Counted from the stretch's first letter, positions 45,576 through 60,391 are shown. The stretch: 64,000 nt of DNA from Zingiber officinale (GCF_018446385.1 NC_055987.1:8517705-8581704); one strand, 5' to 3'. The notes: generated from the letters alone by a model not told the origin. Numbers and translations: made by a program.

Positions 45576-48500
45576 CAATCAGAACTAATTTAGCAGGCAT
45601 TGAGTTGTTATTACCTCTCTCTACGGTTAAAAGTTATTGTGGATTTCAGAACATGTACATCAAATAAACATACAAACAGCAGCCAGATTAAGAGATGAAT
45701 GTAAACCTGAATTATGGCAGCATAAAGCTTCATATAAGATTGGACACGGTTCAGGTAACTCTCGGAGCTTTCAATTTTTCCATCTTTTTCATGGTAACCA
45801 ATCATCTTCCAGTAGTCATCGTTCTGTGATGCTTGCTGGAATTAAGTGAAAAAGTTGAGCAAATGAAAAGGAGATACATTTTCCAAGCAAGATCATAAAG
45901 ACTGCATCTAGTACAATTTGCACACGCTATAAAAATAATTCGATATGTGGCACATCTCACAACCATCAATAGCTCATCTTGTTTTAATGAACTTCACTGT
46001 GCCGCAATGAATAATAAATTTCACAAAAAACAAAATATTAAAACAATGGGGTTTCTATATAGTCCGGAAAAAGCTACATCCTTTCAAAAAGTGTTGTATC
46101 AAAAAGAGTCTAAACTGCACTTCAAATGAACTGAAAAAACTTGTAGGTATCAGGGTCCACTCTCCAGATTGCAGTACAATAAATAAATGTGGGCACACAA
46201 TTTATAAATATTATGATAAAAGGCAAGGCTTTTAAGTACTAAGAGTGCATCATACATACCCCATTGAAAAATTTCTAATGAAGATTAAAACAATACCAAG
46301 GAGTTATCTATTGTCTAAACTAGAAAAACAAGGCAAACAAGATTCATAGAGTGCACAATCAATTGTTCAGAAGGAAATAACAAACTTACATCTGATGGTT
46401 GCAAATATTTTGGAACGGTATAGATGCAAACTTTATGAAACTCAGCCACCAGAAAATCCATCACATCTGGAATCTGGGAGAAACATCAGACCAAATAGAT
46501 TAAAGATAAAAACAGGAACGAATTTTAATGAAGGGAATTAATAAAAAATGTATTAGATTAAACCAGTATCAGTTAACCAAAACTAGTAAAAGCTAGCTAC
46601 AAAAAACTACAATGGTTCATACGGCGGTTTACATGGTCAGATACTATTCTTTAGTGAAACTAATTACAAACATTTAGGCAAAAACCCAACTCATATAATT
46701 TGATGGTGTAAATTTCATACTCTACATGAAAATGAATATAAAGTTGAATGAAACTGATTTTATTGTTCAGCAAAAAAAGTATAATAGTACAGAGGCATGC
46801 ACTCTGGGGCATCAATGAATATAGAGAATATAATCACACTAGCAACTAGCACATGAAAAGGAAAGTCGTGTACCAACCTTTGATGTAACTAAAAGAATGA
46901 CACGCCCACATGCAAAAACAGTGCTGTCAAAAGTTCCAGTTGAGTCTTCGCACCATGCAATCACCTAAAATTTAACATTGTTAAAATGACAAGACAAACA
47001 TAATGCCAGAAGCCTAGAAGTATGATTTTTAATTCCAATCAGTAGGATCAGACACAATGTTAAAGATTTAATCACCAAAAGACCTCAATCACCCTGAGGC
47101 AGAACTAAGAAACAATAATCTCATGCAGAGACCAGAGAGGTGAAAATACACATTATTAAACTGAAAGATAATTGACATGGAAAGATTAGTGTCCATTTCA
47201 AAGATTCAAACCATACAAAACTGGAAATATTTCAGGAAAGAAATATTTATAACTAAAAGAAGTCTATCAAACTAGAAATAATTCTCCTATTCTCTAGAAA
47301 AGACAATTGCTAAAGTAAAAAAAAAACTACCTAAATTAACTTGTTTTCCTCAGGATCTATCAATATAAAGTTTTACAAACTCTAAAATTTTAAATAACTA
47401 AATTCTTCTTAATTTGCATCATTCTTTCTCCACAAAGGAAAACTCAATACAAATGAGTTGTCAACAACTTTACTAGGTTGTCATTTCCAAGTGTAAGGAA
47501 CAATTACATCACCAGTTTGGTTCATTATAGTTTCTTCATTATCTTTCTTTAGTCATCCCTTCCAATGAGTGAGAAGTGTATCTTCTTTCTCCTTTTAGTT
47601 CTTAGGGAATTGAACATTGGATTTCTTGTCATCTTCCTTTTCAATCCTCTCTTCTGATGAAAAAGAAGAATATCGAAATTTATCATGAGGCAAGAATGGT
47701 GTCTGCAACACGATAACTAAATGTATGAAAACATTTATGCACAATGACTACAATGAATGAGCGATCATTATTAAGGGTTTGTGGACCTTGTTGACAACAG
47801 CAGAAGTTATGGTTATCAACATATGTTGAGGTGAAGCAGCTTAACTTTGTTGTGGGTAACAAGCATTGATGTGGAAATATTATAGCAGTTGCACTTGGGA
47901 GAGGTGACGACATTCAACCAATCCAACTTACGTATGTGTATGGCAGGTGAATAATGTATGTGTGTGAGCTGTATCCATTTGGGCAGTCAATAAAACAATT
48001 GAAGGGATGACTTGTACCAAATTTGAGCAGTGATTATAAGGTCTAATTATTGGTAATTACGCACAACTTGAAGACTAGCTCCCAAGAGGGATTTACTATA
48101 AAAAGTGCGAGTGCCAATGAAAAGGCTAACCAGAACCATGGGTGCACCTGTTTTGCAAACATAGTTGCAGAAATGGAGCTGGGACAGCCTGGAATATCCG
48201 TCGAGAGAATGTTAACAAGTGCATCTTTTTTTGTTCTGTGCACAATAAAAACAAAAGTTATATTGAGACATAAGGTTAGATAGGAAAATGAAATGAAGGC
48301 AACCGAATAAGATAGATGCTAACAACCAATTTATGTAACACACTAGGGCTCCAACAATAGTAGCACGATGGGAGAATGTAGAGTGATGAAGTATAATACA
48401 GTGGTCATAAAAGTTTTTAAAATGGAAAATATACAGGTATGGGGTATCCATGATTGAAAATGAAGACACTGAAGTTCATGGAGTCTAAGGGGAGCTTGCA

Positions 48501-51500
48501 ACAGCAAGAAGCATCCAAACCATGTTATAACTGGGTCAAGCCTAAATGAAAAATGAATATCGTGAGTCAACTTTAAGGTTGCTCAGTAATTCTGATGATC
48601 CATATGTATAAGAATTTAAGAAAAATGCATTCCATTTCCATATGATATAGCATTTCCACTTTGATTCCAACCTCTCTTTCAAGTACAACATTAATAAGCC
48701 CAACTTTACAGTATCAAATTAGATACAAATATACAATTATCCCAAACTTTCATGGGATTATCAACTAACACTGTCAAGGAATGCTGCTATTTTTATACTT
48801 TCATGTAAGTGTTGCAAGCAGGAATATGCCGACAAGAAGCTCCCGTGGGTCCACCCTCTAAATCCCTAAAAATTGGCCAAATGAAATACTTATGGCATAC
48901 CAGCTCAAGCAAACAACTGCCACTAAGATCTATCATCCCAACTGCTTAAGTCACTGGCTTATAGCCATCCTGCAGAACACCAAAAGTCACAAACCATATG
49001 GCCCAAATCAAGAAGCTCCAGGAGAGTTCAGACAAGCCCAGAGTGCATGGATAAACCAAGGTGCATTTTGACTTCTTTATCAATCATCAAAAACTATGTT
49101 AAACCACTTCAGGCAGTTTATGTCAAATCTTTATTTTGATAACCATTTGACTTTCTTACCTGAATCAACAAATGAATCTCAAAAGGCACACTTGAAAATC
49201 AAAATATGGTCCTGGCTTACACGTCTCCATAACATAATATCACCATGTACATTGGGGTCACAAAGACAGACTAACTTAAAGGTTCACATCATGTACAATC
49301 ATAGAATGGTTTGGACATGTCAACCTATTTATATCTTGCATATAAATGGTATACATTATGCGGTTTGATGTATGTGACTCATTAACTATTATTATAATTC
49401 AAATCCTTGGTATATATATAAGGGACAAGATTCATGTAGCCAACTTCAAATAGTGGGGACAAGCGCAACTTGCTGTTGTTGATGATAATGACTTTATTTG
49501 TTGGATTTAAAAATGAATGTTCCTACAATCTCTAATGCTTGTACACAATAATTTGATATATATTATATCTAATTTTATAAATTAAAATGTTAAATTTACA
49601 TGAGTTGCAAGTTAATGTTTATATTATAATAAAATTAAATAATCAGGTTGGCTCATGTCAAATAACAACCCAGAATTAAATAGGTTAGGAAGGCCGTCAG
49701 ACCACTAGCAAATTAAACATGTCAAATTTTTATTTAACAAGATGAGCTAAATGTGGCATGTTCAAGTCTGGCTCACCTGCAAGTCATGTCAGGACAAGCC
49801 ACTAAAACAATTTGCCATACCAAGTAGATAAAAAAAGGATTAGGAAATAGGATGCTTTAGTGTTGAGAGAGACTCAAAAGGAATAGGAACTAAGAGCTAG
49901 ACAGTTCCAATGTCAAGAAACAGTGATGAGATTGAAGGGAGAACATTTATTTACCCACCGACAGTGGGTGATCCACCAATACCTTATCATATGTAAGCAA
50001 GCTCACCATAAGAAAAAGCCTACACGGTCAGTCTAACAGATAAACCAATAAAATATATTACGTACACCAATAGAAGAACAAAGAAACAGCTGCTCAATAT
50101 ATGCATGCATACATACTAGCAATATATTCTTAGTTAATAACTCTACTTGTGTAATTTACTAATACCAAAGAAAAATATAATTTAAAATTGTCAAGTATTT
50201 CATATTTTATTCTTCAGATTCTTTGAGCATTCCTATGTTGTCTTACCAATCCCTTCAAAATAGCAATTCAAATTCACAAAGCCTTTTTATTTTTGGTTTT
50301 ATAATCAGTGTCCTCAGCTTCCTGCCTGATGTATCAATCCAAAAGCATTTTCAAAGGAATTAGTGACATTTCATATGCACACTTCTGAATAAAAATTATT
50401 ATTGATTTTGTCCTTTAACTCTAGACGATCAATCAGATTCCATACTTATTAGCACTATTCATGGTTTATTTTTCAACCCTACAGATTCTATACTTATTAG
50501 CACTATTCAAGGTTTATTTTCAACCCTACAGCTTATTATGTAAGGTTTTGTAAAGAACCAAAATATTTAGTGATTATGTCTAGATCCTTCCATGCTATAC
50601 TCCAAATGCTTCCAGCTTACCAGAACAAAACTCCTAAAATTTTCTTTTAAAATTGTAGAATACGAACGACCCACGCGTAAAGCAGCTACCAGTAATGTAG
50701 TTAACTGAAGAAAATGCAATGCAAGAGGGAAAAAAAACAGCTCAATAAACCAGAGGTTTCCTTTACCTGACATTCTCTACAGTTCCAGTTAATTGCTTTA
50801 GGATTTTAGAGATCTGCCTCCCACGTCTATCAAGTTCCTACCATAAGAATAAACACAAGATATCCATTATATCATATATTTCTGTGAAGACAGAAAGTGC
50901 ATGTGATCATAGACTTTCAAAATGTGAAACCAAGTCAAGCAGTAAAGTAGAATAAAACTAAAGCATCACATCACATTGTTGAACCATTGTTAATTTAATA
51001 GATAGTTATAGGATACCTTCTGAGAAGGAAGATTAGGGTTCTCAATCACTTCATTATAAATTTTTAGTCTTTTGATTTCTGCTTTCAGTGCAGCATCAGT
51101 TGCCAAAACCTTGATCCCTGCCATCATAATTTGATCATGTGACAACAAACTTCCAATGAAATTAGTTCAGACATTCACCAAATACAGAAAATTGTTCAAA
51201 ACTAATAGTCTAATACAATAGGTAAATGAAACAGCAATCTAACATTATAGCATTATCATTTTTGCAAGATCAGTTAACATCACCAGCAGCAATAATATTG
51301 GTTTTTTATGGCAAAGCAAGATCAGTTATCACAAAATTACAAACTGATACAGCATATATCCATTTCCAAACAATATTCTCATTTCAATGAAAAGTAAAGA
51401 TAAATTATGTTTAATTCAAAAAATAAATTGGGTAAAATTACACTGTTCTAATCCAAGATACATCCTCACTAATTTAACAACAAAAAGTGAAAGAAACCAC

Positions 51501-54500
51501 CACAATGGTCCAATGTAGGCATATAGCTAATAATAAATGTAAGACAGATTCTATCTAGCAAGAAAAGAATCAAGAACATAACATCGGTAGGAGCTTCTGC
51601 TTCATGTCTTAGCTACTGATCAAATTTGCCTAACAAGGTTAACAACAGTTTGAGAGGATACTCTTGTCACAGATATTGTCATCTTAGCAACCATCTCTTA
51701 GATACCAAATGTACCATTTTCTTAAGAGTTGCAAAGATTTCACACAGTGAACTGCAAACTAATAAATTCATCAGGCATAATTTATCAAAGAAATAAGTTA
51801 CCATCTGTCAGCAGTGGCTCTTTTGGCATTTTTGGAAGTGAAGTTGTATCCTTTGTATTTGTATTATCATCGTCCGTAGATTTCTTTCTTGCATCTTCAG
51901 AAGCAGCAGCTTCCCTAATACTGACAGTTTCTGTTTCAGCAGATTCTTTGGCTGCTCTTTGTGCAGCCTCCATAGTTGTCCTTTCTGCTTCTTCAGCCAG
52001 TTTTGCAGCCTTCAGTTTTGCCTGAATAAAAATTGAGTCTGCCAATTATTCCACATCTAAGATTCAAAGCCCTTATATCTTTAGAAAAACATGCTAAATT
52101 CTTAGCTATCACACCACAGCTTTTAGATGTTAGACTATGTTCTACAGATGTGCCATAATTTACTGTGAAGATGTAATACTGAAGTACAGCAATAATAATG
52201 TCATGAGCGAGTCTACCATCATGAAGTTTGAGTGCTTATGGCATTGTTAGCTGGCACCAATTGTTGCTTAACTACTTTGCCTACCTTTGCAGCGGATGGA
52301 AATTCTACAAAAGAAGAATACAAGCAGGAAATAAACACAGTTGGCACCAGTGTTGAAAATGTCGTTCCGTGCTGGGCGGAACGGGTGAAACTTACCTTTC
52401 TGCCCGCGCACCGAAATCGAAACCAATATAGCTACAATTTCGTGGGATGTCATCGCGTGCACGCGACAGAGGAATCACGCGCGCTCGTCGTCGTGCGGCA
52501 ATCAGGCATGCTCGTCGCGCGACAAAAGGCCTGTCGCGATTCCATCGCAACCGGCGCTGCTGGAGGAGTCGCGGGACTCCTCCATATGCACCGGAGGAGT
52601 CGCGGGACTCCTCCAATGGCGGTGGAGGCCTCGCGGGACTCCTCCAACGGCGGCAGAGGAGTCACGCAACTCCTCTGACGGCCCCGGAGGAGTCCTGCGA
52701 CTCCTCCAGTGGCGCCTGAGGCGTCCCCCGTGACTCTCCGGCACTGCCGGAGGAGCGTGCAACGATTTCTCAAATTTAGGTTTTAAAAATTAAATATTTT
52801 GATTTAATTAATTCAAACATTTCCTAAGATAAGTGTGATATTTCGAAGAGGCTTTTATAAAGCCTAATTAAATTATCTCAATAAAATATAAATATATCTA
52901 AATTTTTTTTAAAAATAAATTTTATTAATTAATATTCTGAAAATTAATTTTACTAATTTAAATTTTATTTAAAAATTCTAAAAAATAAAAATTATAATAA
53001 ATGAGATTAATATTCTGATATTTTTAAATTATTTTATATTTTTTCAGTTTTACTATTTAATTAATATTTTAATTTTTTTAATCATTTTAAATATATATTA
53101 TTTAAAATAATAACTAATTTAAATAAATAAATAGTTAATTTATACAATTATTATACCTAACATAGTATTTTTTAATTAATTTATATACTTATTATAGAAA
53201 AAATATAGAATCAATTTAAAATTTAGATTCATGAATATTAGGATGTTTAACTTTTTTCACTTTTAAAATTATTATTTCCTGAACATATAAAACATATATT
53301 TTAATCTTAGAATGTCTCTACTAAACTATTAGGAAATATTATATGCCCTTTATTTAAGAAATTTTGATAAAGGTCTGTTAAGTTTATGATTCATAATAAA
53401 ACACTTATAATCTTCTACCCCTATGATCATTCTAAATTGAAATAGTTGAATTATTATTATTAGAAAATTATTTCAAGTTTAAATTAAAAAATACCGAAAT
53501 CTTGTCGGCACGGCATGATACGATACCGAAACCGTATCGTTCCGATCTGAGACCGAAACTTCGACACGAGTCGAGATTTTAAACCTTAGTTGGCACTAGC
53601 ATGATTCCATCTGTAATGGCTATACCAATTAACCACCAAACAAATTGTGTTGTGTTTTCCCGTTTATGAATGTTATAGTGATATTTAACAAAGAATTTGA
53701 TTGTGGATTATGGTGTTAGCCAGATTTTGAGATAAAATACCACTCCCCAAAAAAATCCTCCCTGGGATCTCCCCTTGGGAGGAGGTAGTCAGGTGGTTAC
53801 TGAGAAAATTTAGTATTTTGAGAACTAGGGATCCGAGTACTTGGATGGAAGATGTGAGGAAAAGGATCACAAAAATAAATCTTACTATTTTGGAAAAACA
53901 AAAGAAACCTAATGCATCTGCAAAACAATAATTAAACTACTAAAACTTCATTTAAAAAAAACAAACCTCAGCTTCTGCTTTAACTTTTTCTCGGCGATGT
54001 TTTTCTTCAATAAGGGCCCTTTTTTTGGCTTCTTCAAAAGCAGCATCATCCCTTAATCTCCTTTCTTCAATTAGGGATCTTTGTTCGTGATCCCTTTGAA
54101 CAGCAGACAAGTGACTATCAAGCATTTCAGCACTAAAACAAATTGAACTAATTAGCTGAGGCCAAAAGTTTAAGGACTGCATTCCCATACTCGGAGTCCC
54201 GATAGTTAAGAAAACAAAAATTAGTGAGCTCTAGAAGTTTCATATTTGCCACCCAATCAAGGGAAGGAAACATAACACAAACAGGCAACAGAGATTATTC
54301 TTGGCTCTGGGATAACAAAAATCCACCTAACAACACAATAAGCTCGGCAAGGTACCCTACAAATCAGTGTGTTAATTTAAAACTGAACATGCCAACTGTT
54401 TGATTTCAGGGCAAACTTCTGTTATCATAATCAGACATGAGCAAGACTTCCAATTGGAATTGATTCTAAAATCTAAGATAACTCAAATCCAACCTAAACA

Positions 54501-57500
54501 AATATAAAAAAATTTAAGCCTGCTTAATAGTCATTTGGATTGAATTTAAATAAACTTTATCCAACAGGGTATTTTGCGACAGGTCCAGATTAGAATGAGC
54601 TAGATATGAAATCCTATGTAAGCATCATAATTCATATAGCTAACATAGTAAAATAAGCACTTACTTGAGGAAAATTAACACTAGTAATAAGTTAATAGAA
54701 CGTCAGTTTTCCATTTATAAGGCAATCATCAAAGAAGAGTGTTGTGCAGACCACAAAGTGAGGTATATATCGCAATAGCAACCTTCTTCCTCTGGTTCAT
54801 ATAAGGCTTGCTATGTAATAGGCAATTTGCTCTTTATTCCCAAATGTTAAAGTGTGTATATGAATGGAGGACATGAAATTTACAAAAGAGAATCAATGTT
54901 CAGCGCTATTAAACTACAAAAATTTCCTTTTTGCAGAAATTTAACAGAAATTGGTACAAGATTTGTGTTATCTAGAGGAAAAGATTCATACAATAAAACC
55001 GAATTCAAATTCATAACTTCAAGAACCTGACAAAATTATGATCTGTACTGAAGGATAAGAGTAGTTTTGTTTAATACAATAAGATTATTCTATAGAAATT
55101 TGCACTGATGGAATTTCAATAAGAAGTCAGCCCAACTATATTAAGAATTAGGTCCAGAACCTGTCAGGATTTATGGACCTTGTATATCATTTATAAGAAA
55201 AGATGAATGCATTGTAAGAGTGCATATTGTAGAAGGTAAAAACAGGCGTTATAAAAAAAATAAATGGTTTTGACTGCAAAAACATGCAACAAGTGTGATA
55301 CTGACTACAAATTATTAACCCATACCAATTTATAAAAAAGTATCAATTAGCATCAAAACGGGAAAAAAAAAAAGATGGAAAGAAATTATACATTTTTCTT
55401 TGATATTGTCTGTCGAGCTTTCTATCCATCTCCTGTTTTACTTCTACATATTTTGAAATCTGGGTCATGGCAGAAGCTGATCTGTTGATTTCACTTCTCT
55501 GAGATGCAACCAAGTCTGCTAACTTGGACCTAAGTTCCTCCTAATATCTTAATCATCAGGATCAAATGATAATTAAACAATAGAAATATGATCTATATCA
55601 ACATTTACTGGACTACAATGCCTACTGGTTATCCCCTTGCAAAGAAAGGTTGTATATGATGTATCAGAAAGCAAAAAAAAGCTTGCTGCGAATAAAAAGG
55701 CTGGAGACTGTTAGACAATTCATTTATTAGAAGACTAACATGACAGATTCAAGAACTGGAATCATCTCATTATGAGCTAGATGGTTATTTGATCTAGTTT
55801 ATCTCTGACTTAATAGAAATTAAAAAAATTAACATAGTAGGAGGAAAAATGACTTTTATCTAAAAATAATAATAATTGAGGAATAATTATTTCGAAGGAT
55901 TGAAATAAAATATGATTGATCATACTAGCATAAGGCTTGAAGAAAGATTTAGGACAAAAACGTCAAGGACTAAACTTATACAGCTATACGACATTTTAAA
56001 ATAAAATATCACAACTTGATTCAAATAATGAGGGTGAGGACTGAGGAATATGATGCCTGCAATGAATTCAACAAGAATTATGCTTCCTACCAAATACTCA
56101 AGTATGCACATCAAATTTAAGTTGTTTAGATACTTGATGTTGTCTTTATTAATGAACTTCAAAAATAGTGGCCCAAATGCACTTTGCAGTTTTATTTATT
56201 ATTTAGTAGCCTAGTGGGTGCATTTTTTTAATACATTTTTTATTTGATAAAATTCTCAACAAATATTTTATGATGACAATGATTCTGTTCAACTAAGTTG
56301 AATTTATTGTGGATTCAGATGGAACATATACACTATTTAGTAACTCAACCACACATCACCTGAACTTGTTTTAAAACCATGATAAGTGGCTCTAAGTTGA
56401 AAAGTGGAATAGATGAGGGATGCCAAAATGCCATTTAACCCAAAAAAATATAGAGAGAGAGAAGGATATTCATTTGACAAAGAGTTTATTCACACTTTTA
56501 CTGCATGAATATACACTAGAAAACACTTTTCTATAGGATTTCTATTGTTTGAGTACTTGGTCCCATGAGATGTAGGTTTTTGGTAATTTATGACCTCTTA
56601 CATGATCACCTGCTACAAGGATTAACTATCACTTCGCGACATTAAAAAGCATCCTAATAGCATATTCTGACACAAAACAATGCAACAATTCAGCACTTTT
56701 AACAGAAACAATTTCCTCAAAGAACACCTTGAGGGCAGCAATTGATCTTGGGGATTTTGTGATGTCATCATTCACAGTTACAGAATGTGATATGTTAGAA
56801 CAGCAAACTTTGGGAAGGGAAATAATGGGAAATCACTTTTGAAGCCTAGAAGCAACATGTAAGCTATCTACGCTACAAATTGTTGGAGCTTCATTCCATT
56901 AGCGTATATGTGACAATAGCATGCCAAACTGGATAAAGTTTGGATTAGTGCAACTCATCATGCCAAATTGAATAAAGTTTGGATAAGTTAAATTCTTTGT
57001 ACATATAACATATAGTAGCTGGTTTTCTGTATAAGCACAATACAAGAGACGCAATGTAATTGCATATACTAGGAAGCATGGCTAAAGGCATGGCAACTCA
57101 TGAAGACACATAAGAATCCTTATATAAAGAGAACTTCTCCAGAAGTTTGGTTAACTATATTCTAAATAATTTATTATTTGAATTCTGGAAAATAGGAATG
57201 ACATAAAACACACACTTGGTGAGTTTAATAATGAAGATGTGAGCTTCATGTGATTAGTTCAGTTGTCAAGAATCAAGATAGAAAGCTAAAAGTTGTAGAT
57301 GCAAGTTATGAACTGATCAAACCTTAAGTCTTAGCTGACTCTGCCGTTCAAGCTCCAAAAAGATGCTTTTTTCAAGGTTTTGTTTGTCCATGGCATAAGA
57401 TTTAGTTGTTTCAAATGACAAATCATCGACAGATCCTTCAAAGTCACTAAGATAAAGAAAGAATTTTAGTGAATGCTCCTACAGTAGATTGGCAAACTGC

Positions 57501-60391
57501 ATGCAAAAGTGTGAAGTAGCAAAGACTGGAAGATAATCAACAAAGCATTATTGCACTGTAAGTCTTAATGTATATAGGTAACATAAATAATTCAAATGAA
57601 ATGTGGTCAATCTGTGTATTATTAATCAGCCTACTTTATCAGCTTTCGTCTGACCGGAATTTTATTTGAAGCACAATATTGCATCAACATTTTCAAGAAA
57701 TGCCTAAAATTATAATGATATTCTTACCCTTAAGACTAATGCAACTTGAAAAGCAGTGGAGAAAAAAACATTCCACTACAAAAAAAGAAGAGCATAATTT
57801 CCAGTTGCCATTATAATGATGAAGCGGAGTGAAATTGCTTTTGGAATGAGTTTGATGGCCGTGCAAATGAGGTGAAGAACTTCCAAATGAATATTTGGGC
57901 AAGTCTGAGGCATAGCATCACATGTACTGAAGGTAGAGAGAAAGGAAGGTGGAAGCTGAGAGAAAATTCATAAGTAGACTGAGATAAATGATGAAGTTTT
58001 AACCAAGAACATGAACCCAAACAAGATTTGGGTAGCATAAATAAAAGATTCAATTTGTGGACAAGGGTGAAACTATATGGACAAGAAGAAAGGGGAAAAA
58101 AAGAATTTGAAGAAGGAGAACAAGTAGGAAACGAAAGAAGAAGAGTATACATAGAGCTCGGCTGGAATAGTTGGAAGAAGAGGAGAAGAAGAGACCAGGA
58201 GGAACTAACAAGGAAGACAAAGAGGAAAAGAAAAGAATTGAGAAAGGATTGAGGATCTGCTAGTAAGAAGAACAGGCGAACACAGGCAACTCTCATACTC
58301 GTATCAAATTGATGAAGAAGGCAAAGTGAAAGAAGTTGGAAAAGAAGAGACAAATCCAAATATAGTAATTCAACCGTTAGATTAACTCTTAAACATTTAT
58401 TGGATGTTTTTAGTCATGATAGAAAGACATTAGACAAACTAAGCCAACTGCAAAACAAAGAAAATATCCTTGAATAGATGCATTAATAAATTGCATTTAC
58501 TATTTAATTAAATTCCAACTTCATTGAGTGAGAATGTTGAGATGTTCCCATGTTTGATAGCATTTTACCCAATTTTCTTGCACAGGCCTACAGCTTAACG
58601 TTATGCAAACCCACTAGATGCAAATTCCGAAGAAAACAGTGAAAGGTAAATCAACTGAATGTTTTTTTTTCTTGGTCATAAAATCAACTAAATCTCTTGG
58701 ATCAAGCACAGCTTTCCAATTATAAAAAATGATTCTATCATATGCACTTTTCCCATTTGGAAAATGCTTTCAGACAATTTAATCTTATTGCTGCTGGAAT
58801 AGAATCTTTGACGAAGCCAAGCCTCAATTTAGACATCTTTAATTCCTCCTATTCCTTCAATTTTTTTCAGCAACAATCAACGAGTAGAAATATGGAAAAG
58901 ACATCATATGGAGAATAAATGATTCACAAAATCCAGGAGATAACAATTATTCTCAAAAAGTGCTAAAAACATAGGTGCTTCTCCATTCTGTGTTCTTGGA
59001 GAAAAAGGCTTTTCCTGATTTAATACCCTTTCACTTTTATAGAGATTTAGATTCAAGAAAAAAGAAACTTGCAAAAATGAGTATAGTTATGAAAATTAGA
59101 AAGAAATAACAATAAAACGTCCTTAACCTGAACAAGACTGAGCCCAGGTTCCCCGTATTGAAGATTGTCATTTACTAATCTAAACATCACTGCAGCAATA
59201 ACATATAAACGGAGAAAGCCACGATTTAAACTTGCAAGACTTTTATATTCATAGCAACATATATGTTGCCACATAGAGATGCTATAATTGTGAATGCAAA
59301 GTTAATATAAATTGATATTGGTTACCCCAAGGCAAAAAATACCGAGGCACTGTACATGTTGAGAAAATATCTTTTGTTTTCCAAGTGGTCAGAATTCTAA
59401 AGATTCTTCTCCTACCATGTGAAAGCAATCACAATGGTGAAGTAAGATTCTTCTCATGCTCATCTTAATAATCAACTCAATCACATTTGAAGGGAAATGA
59501 GGATAAGAAATTTAATAATTAGTAGCTAGTAGTTTGTTGGAACTCTTGGTTTGTTGTTAATTGTTATTGTAGTAGAAGCAATCTGTGTTATGTGGGATGT
59601 TTACTCCAAGGTTCAAAGTAGTCTAATGATTACAATTTGAAGACAATTTCTCCTACTTTCATCCAGAAGATAGTCATGAATCCACAAGCATTTTCCATTT
59701 GGAGCACCCAAAAAGGCAACAATTGAGACATTTTTTTGATTCCACATCTCTACTGAAGCCTTTTGTCAAAGCAATACCAATGTTAGTACTGTGAGGAAAT
59801 GATCATGTTCCTTTTGTATCAAAAAATCAGTAATAATGCAGAAAATAAAATCTTGCACGAGTAAAACTAAACAAGAAAACTACAAAAGGTACCTTGAATC
59901 AAAATCAGGACAAGTCATCCTCCACCCAGCTACCTGGTCACTTTCACACCTCGTCTTATCCAACATGTGCATTTCACTTTCTTGCAGTAATACTCTAAAT
60001 CAAAGAAAGTAATGCATCAGATTATAATGTACCTTATTGACCCAAGTTTGATTATTGCCTCAACAATGAGTACCTTTCAAGCTGCTTTAGAGGTGATGGT
60101 ATCTTAGAAGATGAAAATCCAAGCTTCAGCTCTAATGCTTGGAGCCCTGCTACAAAATCATCCATCGTCCATTGTTGATCAGGATCAACTGAAGCAACCA
60201 CAAGAGAGCTCTTGCTGCATGGTGGCTCAAGCTGAATGTAATCCCTACAATAAGAAGAAAAAAATCAAAAGAGGAAAAGAACCCTGACCCAGGCAGAACA
60301 AGAGAAAGAAGATGAGGAAGAATAAGCGAGGTGGTGAGACTCACGAGTGGGTAGGGTTGATGGCAGAACCCTTCACAGGATCCCATTTCAT
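44978..60391 (-). CDS. GLE1: GLE1 mRNA export factor, 15 exons
   Basis: Minus-strand exons, in order: 60345-60391, 60074-60244, 59893-59994, 57323-57446, 55392-55540, 53967-54132, 51802-52021, 51017-51117, 50767-50837, 48148-48235, 46878-46964, 46390-46473, 45707-45835, 45282-45404, 44978-45202. All borders are GT-AG, phases agree, and the sum is 1887 nt (628 aa), close to the usual plant length. The start MKWDPVKG is at 60391. Residues about 150-310 form a charged Glu/Lys/Arg/Ala coiled coil (RSLIEERRLRDDAAFEEAKK). The C-terminal GLE1 domain (about 320-628) contains KIYNEVIENPNLPSQK, CIYTVPKYLQ and GKGWSWLARFLNALPAN. GLE1 sits on the cytoplasmic face of the nuclear pore and, with inositol hexakisphosphate, activates the DEAD-box ATPase LOS4/Dbp5 in mRNA export (family knowledge). 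The gene is stretched to 15.4 kb by introns. Confidence 0.94.
45526..45572. repeat. TA microsatellite in GLE1 intron
   Basis: About 23 uninterrupted TA dinucleotides in the intron between exons 13 and 14. Likely length-polymorphic. Confidence 0.95.
48236..50766. other. GLE1 intron 9, no separate gene
   Basis: A 2.5-kb intron. Open frames here (for example 48343-48570 and 49096-49368) show no domain. A short diverged direct repeat 'CAGATTCTATACTTATTAGCACTATTCA' type occurs near 50433-50515. Confidence 0.5.
52348..53588. mobile_element. hAT-type element in GLE1 intron 6
   Basis: 1241 bp flanked by an exact 8-bp duplication GTTGGCAC (52340-52347 and 53589-53596), the signature length for hAT. 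The ends are imperfect inverted repeats (CAGTGTTGAAAAT and the complement of ATTTTAAACCTTA, that is TAAGGTTTAAAAT). No transposase. The left third is very GC-rich with palindromic tandem repeats (52440-52760), and the rest is AT-rich (about 85% A+T by eye). It lies in the intron, so GLE1 splicing should be unaffected. Confidence 0.85.
52440..52760. repeat. GC-rich palindromic tandem repeat in the hAT element
   Basis: About seven units, each built on GGAGGAGTCGCGGGACTCCT or close variants, which is nearly self-complementary, separated by 15-20 bp of GC-rich spacer. The repeat gives long open frames on both strands (for example 52232-52678 and 52450-52773) that look like proteins rich in SRGTPP or GVPRLL, but these are artefacts of the repeat. 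Confidence 0.85.
57447..59892. other. GLE1 intron 3, no separate gene
   Basis: A 2.4-kb intron. The purine-rich stretch at 58070-58260 creates long open frames on both strands (57811-58359 minus, 58028-58252 plus) of low complexity. No domain is recognised. Confidence 0.5.

Noticed and set aside
52283..52302. Possible 20-bp microexon of GLE1 (AG|AATTTC...CAAAG|GT on the minus strand)
   Set aside because: Including it shifts the frame and brings an early stop. Exon 6 joins exon 7 in frame without it.
52232..52773. Several open frames of 74-148 aa on both strands
   Set aside because: They arise from the palindromic GC-rich tandem repeat in the hAT element. The predicted residues repeat with the DNA and match no family.
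57774..57790. CACTACAAAAAAAG as another CACTA end in GLE1 intron 3
   Set aside because: No partner end, subterminal repeats or target duplication were found. A chance match is likely in A-rich DNA.
57811..58359. 182-aa Leu/Ser/Phe-rich open frame, minus strand
   Set aside because: It is low-complexity complement of a purine-rich intron stretch, with no domain and no start context.
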